A stretch of DNA of 64,000 nucleotides from Pseudomonas fluorescens HK44 (GTDB lineage Bacteria > Pseudomonadota > Gammaproteobacteria > Pseudomonadales > Pseudomonadaceae), in the NCBI RefSeq assembly GCF_000217955.3, contig NZ_AFOY02000004.1:124001-188000 (forward strand), given 5' to 3'. Positions 35,480-44,648 of this stretch are shown in pieces. The notes under the pieces are model-generated. The model did no database searches. It worked only from the letters and a program-made list of their open reading frames with translations, and had not been told where the DNA came from. The translations under genes and the position numbers were made by a program. Within the stretch, counting starts at the first letter, position 1, and every line of letters begins with the position of its first letter.

Positions 35480-36433
35480 TCAATACTTATCCAGAAAGCC
35501 TCGCAGGTCGGCCGCGAACTTTTCCGGATTCTTCAGCGCCAGGAAGTGATCGCCCTGTTCGGCCTTGGTGTACACATGCAGCGCAGATCCCGCAACGACC
35601 GAATTCATCCAGCGCTGGCTGTCCAGCCAGTCGCTGTATTCGCCAGTGAAAATGGCGGTAGGAATATCAATCTTTGCCTGGATGACATCCCGCCAATCGT
35701 TGGTGACGTGATCGAACAGCACGCGCTCCATAAACGCCATGTCATCCTTCATAACGGCCTGAGTCAGGCTTACTACGTTGTGAAACCAGGGTGAGTCCAG
35801 GGCCATGGCACGTTCCAGCACCCGAGTCGCGCTGATCAGTTGATTGGTGGGTGCTCCTTTGGCGTAGGACGCAATCATGCGCTCGGGCGAGGTGGTAAAC
35901 GCCCCGGCTTGCTGCCGCTCCTGTTCCGTCCAGTCTTCGTGGCAATAAACGGAGGGTGCCTGGTCAATGATGCTCAGCGTGCGCATGCCTTGTGTGCCGA
36001 ATAGGTCGATATAGGCCCACAGGATCGACGCCCCCATTGACCAGCCGCAGTAATCGGCTACGGACACGCCCAGGTGATCGGCAAACTGTTTCACGTCCAT
36101 GGCATATCGGGAAATTCGGTTGCCGAAGCTGACCTTTTCGGAGAGTCCCTGGTTTCTGACATCCAGCACGTACACGTGATAGTGCTGGCTGAGGAGGTGC
36201 ATGAGATGGAAATACAACGCCCCGTTGGCTGACCACCCTGGAATGAAGATCAGCGGCGTGCCCGCACCGGCTTCCCAATAGGCGAGGTTAACCCCGTCGC
36301 TAGTGACAAAGCTGTTGAGTTTCAGGTCTTGAAAGTCAGAAACCCGAACCGGTCGGCCAGGTATTTCATGGGGAAAGAGAAAGTCTTCGCCGAGAAATGA
36401 GAGCAACGATTGATTGTTCAGTGGGTATTTCAA
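35480..36433 (-). CDS. Alpha/beta hydrolase
   Basis: A 317-residue alpha/beta hydrolase fold protein. It has PLIFIPGWSANGALYFHL (oxyanion), VYVLDVRNQGLSEK, the nucleophile elbow YCGWSMGAS, and the terminal His in EQGDHFLALKNPEKF. No ATG lies at the 5' end; the frame begins with TTG at 36433 with GGGA 7 nt upstream, so a TTG start is likely. It could be an esterase or lactonase, and is one candidate for the lactone hydrolase missing from the Baeyer-Villiger operon. It stands between a LysR gene and a DHA2 transporter gene on the same strand as the latter. Confidence 0.8.
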   Translation of the reverse strand: MKYPLNNQSLLSFLGEDFLFPHEIPGRPVRVSDFQDLKLNSFVTSDGVNLAYWEAGAGTPLIFIPGWSANGALYFHLMHLLSQHYHVYVLDVRNQGLSEKVSFGNRISRYAMDVKQFADHLGVSVADYCGWSMGASILWAYIDLFGTQGMRTLSIIDQAPSVYCHEDWTEQERQQAGAFTTSPERMIASYAKGAPTNQLISATRVLERAMALDSPWFHNVVSLTQAVMKDDMAFMERVLFDHVTNDWRDVIQAKIDIPTAIFTGEYSDWLDSQRWMNSVVAGSALHVYTKAEQGDHFLALKNPEKFAADLRGFLDKY

Positions 36434-36491
36434 AGTGCTATCCCATCCAGTTGAATAAATGGCGTAATTGAGTCAGGGCGTAATGGGGCAT

Positions 36492-37871
36492 TCATACCGG
36501 TATTTTTTGACGCCGACCGGAGGCTGCATACAGGTTGACCACGATGCAAATTGCCAGAACCAGCGCCGAAAACAGCATCGCGCTGGATAGCCCGGCAGAA
36601 AAATCGGCTATGTCCGTATGAGCGATCATCGTGCCGAACACAGCAACACCTATCACGCCGCCCAGTTGCCGGGCGGAGGCCATCAGGCCGGAGGCGATGC
36701 CCGCGTCATGCTGCGTGACCGAGGACAGCATCGAGTTGGTGATGAACGGAACTGACATGGCGCTACCGATTCCCACCAGCATCAACGCACCGTTGAGCAG
36801 CCAGAGCGAGCTGTTGGATGTGGTCTGCGAGAGCGCGATGAACCCGACGATCTGAACCGTGAAACCCGTCGTGATAATGCGAGTGGCACTGAATCGCCGG
36901 GCAAACCTTGATGAGAGCATCGTGGAAAGTGTCAATACCGCTGTCAGCGGAATAAACGACAAGCCGGTTTTGAATGCGTCGTAGTGCAGGAAGGCTTGAA
37001 AGTAGATGCTGAAAACAAAGACCGTCCCATAAAACGTCAAATTGATCGCAGCGCCTGCAAGCGCCATGCTCCCAAGCACTTTGTTCTTCGCCAGTTGGGT
37101 GGGCAGCATGGGATGTTTTACCCGACGCTCGATCAGGATGAATGCCACCGCACTGATCACGGCAATGGCCATTGCCGTCAGTGTTTCGCTTGCCCAGCCT
37201 TTGGCACTGGATTCGGTCAAGCCATAGGTCAGTGACGCCAGGCAAATCGCGATACTGATTTGCCCTGGCAAATCGACCTGCTTATCAACCCGAGGGGAGG
37301 CGGGGGCATAGCGCAGAATCAGCCCGACAGCCAGCAGGCCGATCGGAATATTCATTAGAAATACGCTTCGCCAGCCGAAGTACTCGATCATCAAACCGCC
37401 AATCACAGGACCGGCAGCCAATGCGATACCCCCACAGGCGCCCCAAAGGGCAACAGCGGCACGACGCGCGTCGGGGTCATGAAATGACACGCGAATCAGG
37501 GTGAGTGATGTCGGTATCAGAAAAGCCGCTCCGATGCCCTGCACGATACGCATGGTGATCAGCATGCTCATGCTGGCGGCGGCACCACAGCCAATGGAGG
37601 CAAGCGTAAAGAGTGCGAAGCCCGCGGCAAACACGGATTTTGCTCCCCATTTGTCGCCCCAGGCGCCCCCCAGGATGAGCAGGGCAGAAAAAGGCAACGC
37701 GTAGCTGTTGATGACCCACTGCAGGCCGGTGAGGTCACTACCGAAAGCACTCTTGAGGGCGCCCAGGCCGACGTTGACGACACTCACATCGAGCTGAACG
37801 ACAAGGAATCCCAAACAAGCGGCGATCAGGATCGCCCGTAGCGAGGCGGATGAGATGGGTTTTTCGGACAC
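36492..37871 (-). CDS. MFS multidrug transporter, DHA2 family (EmrB/QacA type)
   Basis: A 459-residue protein with fourteen hydrophobic segments. It has the DHA2 features LDVSVVNVGLGALKSAF in helix 1, WVINSYALPFSALLILGGAWGDKWG and the motif C stretch LWGACGGIALAAGPVIGGLM. The open frame reaches 37958 without a ribosome binding site. A GTG at 37871 gives a conventional N-terminus and is preferred, with moderate certainty. It would export a toxic compound by proton antiport. It lies downstream of a nitroreductase gene in the same direction. Confidence 0.82.
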   Translation of the reverse strand: MSEKPISSASLRAILIAACLGFLVVQLDVSVVNVGLGALKSAFGSDLTGLQWVINSYALPFSALLILGGAWGDKWGAKSVFAAGFALFTLASIGCGAAASMSMLITMRIVQGIGAAFLIPTSLTLIRVSFHDPDARRAAVALWGACGGIALAAGPVIGGLMIEYFGWRSVFLMNIPIGLLAVGLILRYAPASPRVDKQVDLPGQISIAICLASLTYGLTESSAKGWASETLTAMAIAVISAVAFILIERRVKHPMLPTQLAKNKVLGSMALAGAAINLTFYGTVFVFSIYFQAFLHYDAFKTGLSFIPLTAVLTLSTMLSSRFARRFSATRIITTGFTVQIVGFIALSQTTSNSSLWLLNGALMLVGIGSAMSVPFITNSMLSSVTQHDAGIASGLMASARQLGGVIGVAVFGTMIAHTDIADFSAGLSSAMLFSALVLAICIVVNLYAASGRRQKIPV

Positions 37872-37961
37872 TGGTTTACAGTCCAGGCATGTTGTAGGCG
37901 CGTGTTGATCATGAAAGGCCAGCGCAGCCAGGCAGTGCCTGGCTCTCGCTGGCTGCATGGC

Positions 37962-38576
37962 TTACACGAATTGCAGAACTTCGTTAACAGCTTTGCGAGG
38001 CTTTTGAGGCCAGTTGGCCGAGCCAGGGTAGCCAACGGTGATCAACATCACCGGTATCTCCGTCGCGCCAAGACCGAACGCTTGTGCCACTGCCGATTGG
38101 TCGAAGCCGATCATGGGCGTCGAAACAAGGCCTTGACCTTTGGCGGCGAGCATCAGGGTCATGGCCGCCAGCGAGCCCGAGCGGATTGCCTCATCGCGTT
38201 GCAACTGCGGGTTTTGCTGGTACATGCCTTGAGCGGCGCCCAGCCACATGTCGTAGATCGACTGGTCAATAATGCCGGCGTCTAACGTCGGTTTCAGGGC
38301 TGAAGGCAGGGTTTCATGGGGATTGAGGGTGCCACAGACAATAAAGGTCACGGCTGCATCCATGACTTTCTGTTGGTTGTAGGCCAGCGGCAGCAACCGC
38401 GCCTTGGCTTCGCTGCTGCGAACGGCCAGAAACTTCCAGTTTTGGAGGTTGAAGGCCGAAGGGGCGTGCGTAGCCAGATCAATCAGGTCGCTGACCTGTT
38501 GGTCGGTCAACTCACGTTCAGTGTCGTAGCTGTTGGCGGAAATTCGGGACTTAATAACTTCAGCAATACCGGACAT
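37962..38576 (-). CDS. Nitroreductase-family FMN protein
   Basis: A 204-residue nitroreductase-like protein. It has VIKSRISANSYDTERELT with the flavin-contacting Arg/Ser, LIDLATHAPSAFNLQNWKFLAV, and AAMTLMLAAKGQGLVSTPMIGFD. Members reduce nitroaromatics, quinones or enones with NAD(P)H. Size and motif order are normal. It lies between a quinol monooxygenase-like gene and a DHA2 exporter, a context of quinone or nitro-compound detoxification. Confidence 0.87.
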   Translation of the reverse strand: MSGIAEVIKSRISANSYDTERELTDQQVSDLIDLATHAPSAFNLQNWKFLAVRSSEAKARLLPLAYNQQKVMDAAVTFIVCGTLNPHETLPSALKPTLDAGIIDQSIYDMWLGAAQGMYQQNPQLQRDEAIRSGSLAAMTLMLAAKGQGLVSTPMIGFDQSAVAQAFGLGATEIPVMLITVGYPGSANWPQKPRKAVNEVLQFV

Positions 38577-38646
38577 GGTGGTCTCTGTGCAGGGCGGGAG
38601 TGTGCGTAGCCACGGCGGTTACCGTTGGCGTGCGCAGTCAATGGAC

Positions 38647-39000
38647 TTAGCGACTGAAGCCGTCGAAAGGGGTCATGTAGACCGCGCCGAACGGATCCAG
38701 GCGTTTGCGCACCTCAGCATCCGGCGTGCCGTAGACCACCAGACTTTTGATGGTGCACAACTCAAGGAAACTTTTGCCGAAGGGGGCGAAGGTGGTGTCT
38801 ACGTGACTGACGATGGCGTCGGCGTTATAGCGTTCGAGGATGTGAACGGTGCTGTTGTCTTCGTTGACGCTGTATTCGTAAACCAGCGTGCCAGCCTCAG
38901 TGCGGGTGACGGCGACGATGTTCGAGATCAGCGTCTTGAACTCTGCAAACGCTTCGGGTTTTACAGCTAGGGAGAACAGGCAGGAAATATGTGGGTGCAT
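38647..39000 (-). CDS. Putative quinol monooxygenase (ABM domain)
   Basis: A 117-residue antibiotic-biosynthesis-monooxygenase-domain protein (YgiN-like). It has SLAVKPEAFAEFKTLISNIV, RTEAGTLVYEYSVNED, HILERYNADAIVSHVDTTF, the typical ferredoxin-like fold order. The frame opens at 39069, but the ATG at 39000 with AAGGG is preferred. It probably oxidises quinols without a cofactor, or protects against them, together with the neighbouring tautomerase and nitroreductase. Confidence 0.83.
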   Translation of the reverse strand: MHPHISCLFSLAVKPEAFAEFKTLISNIVAVTRTEAGTLVYEYSVNEDNSTVHILERYNADAIVSHVDTTFAPFGKSFLELCTIKSLVVYGTPDAEVRKRLDPFGAVYMTPFDGFSR

Positions 39001-39084
39001 GAGTAGCCCTTGCTTCAGAGGCTTCCTGAAAAGCCTGTTGAGGATGCATCGCTGGCAAAGCCGATGCATTCGATGCCGGTGGGG

Positions 39085-39282
39085 TCAGGGTTTTTCGGGG
39101 GCGTCCCCGAACAGCTTCCCGGCGCCAGCCCAATCCGAAGCCGCCACGTCCTCGAAAATGACATAGATGTAATTGGCGTCCGTGCCAGTGTGTTTAACGA
39201 TGCTTTCGGTGATGTCGGCGGCAACAGCGGCTTTTTGCGCGTGCTCTTTACCTTCGAACCAGCTCACACGTACGACGGGCAT
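39085..39282 (-). CDS. Tautomerase (4-oxalocrotonate tautomerase family)
   Basis: A 65-residue tautomerase-superfamily protein beginning MPVVRVSWFEGKEHAQKAAV. Removal of Met exposes the catalytic Pro-1. DITESIVKHTGTDANYIYVIFEDV follows, as in DmpI/YusQ-type members. The longer frame to 39303 starts before this Pro and would destroy the active site; AAGGA fits the ATG at 39282. First gene of a minus-strand group facing a LysR gene. Confidence 0.88.
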   Translation of the reverse strand: MPVVRVSWFEGKEHAQKAAVAADITESIVKHTGTDANYIYVIFEDVAASDWAGAGKLFGDAPEKP

Positions 39283-39408
39283 GATGATGTCCTTTTTGGG
39301 CATTGATGATCGGGAGGAGGTGCGCGACGTGCGATCACGAACTGCACCGTTGCATTGCTGGAGCTCATCTTACTGTTGCGTCTGCTGGCGATAAATGGCC
39401 TAAAACTA

Positions 39409-39424
39409 TAATCTGGGTAGATTA
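39409..39424. promoter_or_regulatory. LysR-type operator between the tautomerase and LysR genes
   Basis: TAATCT-GGGT-AGATTA is a perfect 6-bp dyad with a 4-nt spacer, 24 bp before the LysR start and about 127 bp from the tautomerase start. It is the best symmetric element in the divergent gap and a likely binding site for the adjacent regulator. Confidence 0.6.
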
Positions 39425-39448
39425 AAACTCTACAGTTGGCGAGTTGGT

Positions 39449-40351
39449 ATGGTCCCGATCGAATCGTTTCAAGGCGTCATCACCTTCGTCGTGGCGGCGC
39501 GTTCAATCAGCTTCACCCAGGCTGCCGAGCGCCTCGGGGTGTCAAAATCTGCTGTCGGCAAAGCCATTGCGCGCCTGGAAAAACGCTTGGGCACACAATT
39601 GTTTCATCGCACAACGCGGCGCATTTCCCTGACCGCGGATGGTGAGGCCTATTTCGTTGCGTGTTCTTCCGCCCTTGAAGAGATCGGTGCCGCAGAGAGC
39701 GGATTGGGGCCCGGTGGTGGCGAGCCCTCCGGACGCCTGCGAGTCGACATTCCTGTGGCATTCGGGCGTCGGGTCGTGGCCCCATTGCTGTTTGAGATCG
39801 CCAACAAGTACCCGGCTTTGCAACTGAGCCTGACGTTCTCCGATCACCTGGTTGACCCCTTCGAGGAAGGCATCGATTTACTGGTTCGCTTTGGAGAACT
39901 GCAAGACACCAGCGGTCTGGTAGCGCGGCGCCTGACCCGACAACGCTGGGTCATTTGTGCCTCACCTGACTATCTGATGCGCTTTGGCGTCCCGCAGACC
40001 TTGGAAGACCTGAGCCAGCACCGTTGCATTGTCGGGCATCGACGCGGCCAGCCGCTGTCGTGGCGGGTCATGCAGGCAGGGCAGACCGTACGTTACGCGC
40101 CACCTTCGACCCATCAGATTGGCGATGGGGAAGCCATGATTCTCGCGGCGGTCGCTGGCGCCGGTTTGTGTCAGATGCCACGCAGCCTGTTCCAGGAGGA
40201 TATCCAGACGGGCAGGCTGGTGGAGGTTCTGCAAGGGTATGAACCCGAAGCTGTCGATGTCCATGCAGTGTGGCCGAAGGTGTCTCACCTGCGGCCGAAG
40301 GTCAGGTATGTGGTCGATGAGTTGGTCAGGCTCTGTGAGCATTGGCAGTGA
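39449..40351 (+). CDS. LysR-family transcriptional regulator
   Basis: A 300-residue LysR regulator: FTQAAERLGVSKSAVGKAIARLEKRLGTQLFHRTTRR, then FSDHLVDPFEEGIDLLVRFGELQDTSGLVARRL. It is the same subtype as the products of 30910-31791 and 34549-35451, each facing its own small redox operon. It probably controls the divergent tautomerase, quinol monooxygenase, nitroreductase and exporter genes. The start codon at 39449 is an ATG with modest ribosome binding signal. Confidence 0.86.
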   Translation: MVPIESFQGVITFVVAARSISFTQAAERLGVSKSAVGKAIARLEKRLGTQLFHRTTRRISLTADGEAYFVACSSALEEIGAAESGLGPGGGEPSGRLRVDIPVAFGRRVVAPLLFEIANKYPALQLSLTFSDHLVDPFEEGIDLLVRFGELQDTSGLVARRLTRQRWVICASPDYLMRFGVPQTLEDLSQHRCIVGHRRGQPLSWRVMQAGQTVRYAPPSTHQIGDGEAMILAAVAGAGLCQMPRSLFQEDIQTGRLVEVLQGYEPEAVDVHAVWPKVSHLRPKVRYVVDELVRLCEHWQ

Positions 40352-40376
40352 TGCAGTCCAATAAGCGGAAAAGGCC

Positions 40377-41897
40377 TCACTTGAAGGTTTTCTGAGTGAT
40401 AGAAATGACCAGCGCAACACTGGCGACAATGATGACCGCCCAGAAGTACTCCATGCTCGCGACCAGGGTGGATTGTTGGTGCAAGGATTGGGCAATTGTC
40501 GCTACCGAAATCTGACTGGCTGGCCCTGCGCCTACAGAGGGTGTCAGTGCCTGAGTCAGCGTATGAGTCTGTTCCAGATAGAGCGAGTCGCCAGAGCTGA
40601 AGTGAGTATTGAGGTTGTTGTATTGCAGCGTGGTACGCCATTGCAGGAACAAGGTCGCGACGGTTGTACCCAGTGCCATGGCGATCTGAGCCAGCATACT
40701 TTTGATCTGATAAGCGTGGGCGAACAGCGTGTCGTGGTGTGTCACATCGCGGAATGTCTGCATGGCCGCCGTGGCGAGCACCAGCATCACGAAACAGCCG
40801 TTAAGCACCAGTGCAGGCAAGATGTTTGACCACATGTTCGCGTCCGGCGTAAGGGATGAGGACAACCAGCCGAAGCCTATCAACGCTGCGAACCCGGCCA
40901 CGAAGAACTTCTTTGGCGCAGGGAATTTGGGAATAACGACGGACATGATGCCCCAGGTGATCAACGCTCCCGCCAGGCCGAAAGCCTGAAAGGTACCGAT
41001 TGTGTCCCACGAGTAGCCGAGTCCGGTCTGCAGAAAGTACGGCAAGATGTAGTTGTTGCCGCCCAGTACTATGTAGGTGAAGCAGAAGAGGGCCACCCCT
41101 AACATGTAGCGGTGTTGCATCAGGTCCTTAACCTTGAGAAAAGGTTCATGTTTACCGTGTTCGGTGTGAAAAAAGATGTAGATGCCCAGCGCAGCCAGCA
41201 GCGCAAAGGCGATGAGAATGAATGACTCGTTGTAAAATTCGTAGTAGGAGCGTTGCAGAACATAAAGCAGGAAAAAACTGCTGACCGATAACAAGAGGAT
41301 GTTGGCCGGGCTGGAGGGCGTTCTTTCATCTTCCGGAGCGAGGGTGTTGGGCAAAAAACGCGTGCACAGAAAAGCGGCTAGCACTGCGCCTGCGGCCAAT
41401 ATCGCGAAAATGGCGTGCCAGGTGTCTTCAACCACCACAAGTGACGAAAGAAATGGCGCCGAAGCCGTACCGCCCGCCAGACCGGTCGCAAATACCTTGA
41501 CCCCGGCAAAACGTCCAGGGCCGGGCGGGAGCAGATTGACCATCAAGCGTGCGGATGTCATGAACGACGCTCCACCCAATGCCATGATGACCCGGCCGAC
41601 TGTAAAGGTACTCAGATCAGTCCCCACGCCACACACGAAAGCGCCCACGACGTAGATGCTGATTGAACCGAGCATGAAGTTACGCCAGCCCAGCCGTTCG
41701 ACCAGCCAGCGCTGCTTGGAAATCACCACAACGGCGATGCACGCATACAGCGCGGCGACAAGCGTGAACTCTTCGGGACTGGCGTCGATTTCTCCGCGGA
41801 TTGGCGCCGAGGCGAATGCAATCATGCCTGCCTGCAAATATTCCAACGCGCATAACAGTCCCACTGTCAGCAATAAGGCGGCATTCTTTCTGTACAT
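40377..41897 (-). CDS. MFS transporter, DHA2-like
   Basis: A 506-residue major facilitator protein with about fourteen hydrophobic segments. MYRKNAALLLTVGLLCALEY begins helix 1; ALGGASFMTSARLMVNLL and FLLYVLQRSYYEFYNESF follow. It is divergent in sequence from the exporter at 36492-37871, with a long C-terminal loop (about 445-475) before the last helix. It is encoded just downstream of an IclR-family gene in the same direction and convergent with a LysR gene. Export of a drug or metabolite is likely; substrate unknown. Confidence 0.78.
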   Translation of the reverse strand: MYRKNAALLLTVGLLCALEYLQAGMIAFASAPIRGEIDASPEEFTLVAALYACIAVVVISKQRWLVERLGWRNFMLGSISIYVVGAFVCGVGTDLSTFTVGRVIMALGGASFMTSARLMVNLLPPGPGRFAGVKVFATGLAGGTASAPFLSSLVVVEDTWHAIFAILAAGAVLAAFLCTRFLPNTLAPEDERTPSSPANILLLSVSSFFLLYVLQRSYYEFYNESFILIAFALLAALGIYIFFHTEHGKHEPFLKVKDLMQHRYMLGVALFCFTYIVLGGNNYILPYFLQTGLGYSWDTIGTFQAFGLAGALITWGIMSVVIPKFPAPKKFFVAGFAALIGFGWLSSSLTPDANMWSNILPALVLNGCFVMLVLATAAMQTFRDVTHHDTLFAHAYQIKSMLAQIAMALGTTVATLFLQWRTTLQYNNLNTHFSSGDSLYLEQTHTLTQALTPSVGAGPASQISVATIAQSLHQQSTLVASMEYFWAVIIVASVALVISITQKTFK

Positions 41898-41933
41898 GGT
41901 CTGGCCCCGTTACAGATTCATATCTTTGGAGCC

Positions 41934-42761
41934 TTACAGGTCAGGTTTGATTTTTTTATATCCAATCTGGAATGGTTCAAGCGCTCGCATTGTCGGCGGC
42001 CTCGTCGAGATGAGTGTCGCCGTATGAATCAGTTTGGGCACCAACTCCTCCACGGCCCGTTCATAGCTCCAGTAAGCAGTCGAAACCGAGATGTTCAATG
42101 AAGCGACTGGGCTCCCCCAAATATTTTGGATCGGCGCCGCGAAGGTCAGATCATTGAGGTAAAACTCTTCAATGCTGTAGGCGAATCCTGTCTCGCGAAC
42201 CTTTAGGATCATTTCGAAGATTGCCCCTACATCGGTCACCGTATACGACGTGAATTTAGGGCGGTCGAGGCTCTGCAGGATCTGCTCAATTTCAGCGTCG
42301 GGCAAACCTGAAAGGTAGGCGCGGCCAGTGGACGAACAAAAAATGGGAATTCTTCGGCCTACAGGCATATGGACCACCGCCCGGTGCGGGCTAGGGAAGC
42401 GCCCGATATAGACCATGTGCTCTCCTTCAGGCTCTGCGAAGTTCACGGTCTCACCCGTCTGGCGATTCAAGTCCAATAGATACGGGTTCGCACGCTCTAA
42501 AAGCACATGAGATTGAAGATAACGACATCCAAAATCCAAGGTGCGCGGCGACAGCGAGAAACGCTTCGACACTGTGTCTTTTCGTATCAACCCCAGCTCT
42601 ACAAGCGTATGGGTAAATCTCTGAGCGGCACTTTTTGTAACACCTGCTGCTTCAGCGACCTCTCGAAGATTCATCGAGGGTCTTTCAGAGTTGAAAGCAT
42701 CCAGTACCGATAAGCCAGAGGCCAAGGATTGTACGAACAGCGTTGAATCCGCGCTTTTCAC
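41934..42761 (-). CDS. IclR-family transcriptional regulator
   Basis: A 275-residue IclR protein with winged helix LREVAEAAGVTKSAAQRFTHTLVELGLI (about 33-60) and effector domain features TGETVNFAEPEGEHMVYIGRFPSPHRAVVHMPVGRRIPIFCSSTGRAYL. The start is GTG (42761) with AGGGG upstream. It diverges from the DadA/RidA/GlcG/GlcB operon, which it likely controls. Glyoxylate is a known effector for IclR of enterobacteria, which would fit an operon ending in malate synthase, but this is inference. Confidence 0.86.
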   Translation of the reverse strand: MKSADSTLFVQSLASGLSVLDAFNSERPSMNLREVAEAAGVTKSAAQRFTHTLVELGLIRKDTVSKRFSLSPRTLDFGCRYLQSHVLLERANPYLLDLNRQTGETVNFAEPEGEHMVYIGRFPSPHRAVVHMPVGRRIPIFCSSTGRAYLSGLPDAEIEQILQSLDRPKFTSYTVTDVGAIFEMILKVRETGFAYSIEEFYLNDLTFAAPIQNIWGSPVASLNISVSTAYWSYERAVEELVPKLIHTATLISTRPPTMRALEPFQIGYKKIKPDL

Positions 42762-42991
42762 GGTTACCCCTCTCCGATTTTCGAAACGCGAATTCCCTCA
42801 TCGCGCCCGTATTACTTAGGTTTCCGGCAACTTTTGCCTAGTAAAGAAAGCACACTCCTAAGAGGTGATTTTGGCGTAAGTGTATCAGCTCTAAATCTGC
42901 CAGTATTGCTCTGCGATACGAGGTCATCTGTTCAGGCCTGTGCTCTGCATACGTTCTGGCATGCAGTTACAGCGATTAAGCGAGGCGTGCC
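42762..42991. promoter_or_regulatory. Divergent region between the IclR gene and the DadA-like operon
   Basis: A 230-bp gap. It holds an imperfect dyad, TTACTTAGG (42820-42828) and CCTAGTAA (42837-42844), and a TTTTCGAAAC element near 42777. Either could be an IclR site. No gene is visible. Confidence 0.35.
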
Positions 42992-44248
42992 ATGAGCAGT
43001 GAAGTTCATCCGTTGCGACAAGCCACCGTTATTGGTGGCGGAATCGTAGGGCTGTGCGTTGCCTTCCATCTACTCAAAACAGGCGTGAAAGTGACCGTCA
43101 TCGAGCGGACCGATCCCGGTTCAGGGTGTTCCGCGGGAAATGCCGGCTCCCTGTCTGCCGGTTCGGTTGCTCCGCTTGCTATGCCAGGTGTTCTCAAGCA
43201 GGCCTCTGGTATGTTGTTTGACCCTACGGGCCCTCTATACATTCCTACAAACTACCTGTTGCGCGTCGCACCGTGGATAGCGCGCTTCGTCGCATCAGCT
43301 CGACCCGCTCGCGTCGCCGAGATCGCACATTCACTCCACAGCTTGATCGGTGATGCAGTTGAGCAGCACAAAAAGCTGGCGGCGAAAGCCGATTGTCTTG
43401 ATCTCATCGTCGAGACAGGGCAGTTGCACCTCTATCCGAACGACAAAGCATTCGCAAAAGATACGGCTGGATGGGCTCTTAAAATTTCTCATGGACTGGA
43501 CGCTGAACGGGTAGGTCGTAGTGATATCCAGCGCCTTGAGCCAGCTGTCGGCAAGGCTTACCAGCTAGGGTATTACCTGCCTGATCAGCCTTGGGTAAAG
43601 GACCCGCGCCAGTATTCGAAACGCATTACTGACTTTCTAAAGGCCAGTGGCGTTGAATTCGTGCGTGATCGAGTGAATTCTCTAACAAGGCACTGCGCAG
43701 GCTGGACCCTGGATGGCGAGAATGGTTTTTACCAGGCTGAGAAAGTAGTAATCGCAGCCGGAACCTGGTCTGCTCAGCTATTGAAAAAGCTCAGGCTAAG
43801 CATCCCTCTCGAAACACAACGTGGCTATCACGTCCGTTATCCCTATGCGCAAAATCTTATACAGCGTGTAGTCGTACTCGCGGACCGGAAGGTCTTCATA
43901 ACCCCCATGCAGAACGGACTGCGCGCAGCCGGTACGGTTGAGTTCGGTGGGTTGGATCTGCCTCCAAGCATCGAGCGTGCTCGGCTCCTGGCCGGGCATG
44001 CCAAAGCCGCCTTTCCAAGCCTCGATATCCACGACCCTATTGAATGGATGGGGCATCGCCCATGTCTTCCTGATTCGCTCCCCGTTCTCGGGGAATTGCC
44101 GCAACACCCGGGACTGTGGTGCGCGTTCGGCCACGGACACCTCGGGCTCACAGGCGCCGCAGGTACTGGGGCATTGATTGCCCAAGCCATGACCGGTTCG
44201 CTGCACGCCAGAGCGGCTCTCGCGCCGTTTTCAGCAACCCGGTTCTAA
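42992..44248 (+). CDS. D-amino-acid dehydrogenase-like FAD oxidoreductase (DadA family)
   Basis: A 418-residue DAO-superfamily flavoprotein. It has ATVIGGGIVGLCVAFHLLKTGVKVTVIERTDPGSGCSAGNAGSLS at the N-terminus, as in DadA. RRY-type substrate sequence and the C-terminal GHGHLGLTGAAGTGALIAQAMTG also follow DadA. It would oxidise an amine or amino acid to the imino/keto acid, feeding electrons to the respiratory chain. Being followed by RidA (imine hydrolysis) and malate synthase G suggests that its product is glyoxylate or a precursor of it. The exact amine is unknown. Confidence 0.85.
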   Translation: MSSEVHPLRQATVIGGGIVGLCVAFHLLKTGVKVTVIERTDPGSGCSAGNAGSLSAGSVAPLAMPGVLKQASGMLFDPTGPLYIPTNYLLRVAPWIARFVASARPARVAEIAHSLHSLIGDAVEQHKKLAAKADCLDLIVETGQLHLYPNDKAFAKDTAGWALKISHGLDAERVGRSDIQRLEPAVGKAYQLGYYLPDQPWVKDPRQYSKRITDFLKASGVEFVRDRVNSLTRHCAGWTLDGENGFYQAEKVVIAAGTWSAQLLKKLRLSIPLETQRGYHVRYPYAQNLIQRVVVLADRKVFITPMQNGLRAAGTVEFGGLDLPPSIERARLLAGHAKAAFPSLDIHDPIEWMGHRPCLPDSLPVLGELPQHPGLWCAFGHGHLGLTGAAGTGALIAQAMTGSLHARAALAPFSATRF

Positions 44249-44270
44249 CCCTCCCAAAAGAGATCTGAAG

Positions 44271-44624
44271 ATGACCAAAGAAATCAAGCGTTACCAAACT
44301 AATGCACGCATGAGTCGCGTTGTTGTACATGGCGATGTCGCTCACCTCGCCGGCGTCATTGCTGCTGATCGCTCCGGCGATATCAAGGCGCAAACCGCTG
44401 AGGTACTGGGCCGAATTGATGAGCTATTGGCGTCTGTTGAGACCGATAAGAGCAAGTTGCTCTCCACCCAAATTTGGCTGGCGAATTTCGAAGCCGACTT
44501 CGATGGGATGAACGAAATCTGGGACGCCTGGCTGCCTGAGAACTGTGCTCCTGCTCGTGCAACCTGCCAGACAACTCTGCCTGCGCAAGTTCTTATCGAG
44601 GTCATTGTCACTGCTGCGATCTGA
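44271..44624 (+). CDS. RidA-family imine/enamine deaminase
   Basis: A 117-residue RidA/YjgF protein. It has VAHLAGVIAADRSGDIKAQTAEVLGRIDELLASVE, then LLSTQIWLANFEADFDGMNEIWDAWLPENCAPARATCQTTL, with the conserved Arg that binds the carboxylate of imino acids. RidA hydrolyses reactive imines released by amino-acid oxidases. Its place directly after a DadA-like gene (22 nt) fits removal of the imine that enzyme makes. Length is a little shorter than RidA (about 128). Confidence 0.9.
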   Translation: MTKEIKRYQTNARMSRVVVHGDVAHLAGVIAADRSGDIKAQTAEVLGRIDELLASVETDKSKLLSTQIWLANFEADFDGMNEIWDAWLPENCAPARATCQTTLPAQVLIEVIVTAAI

Positions 44625-44648
44625 CACCAGACCTCAGCGTTTTTACCA

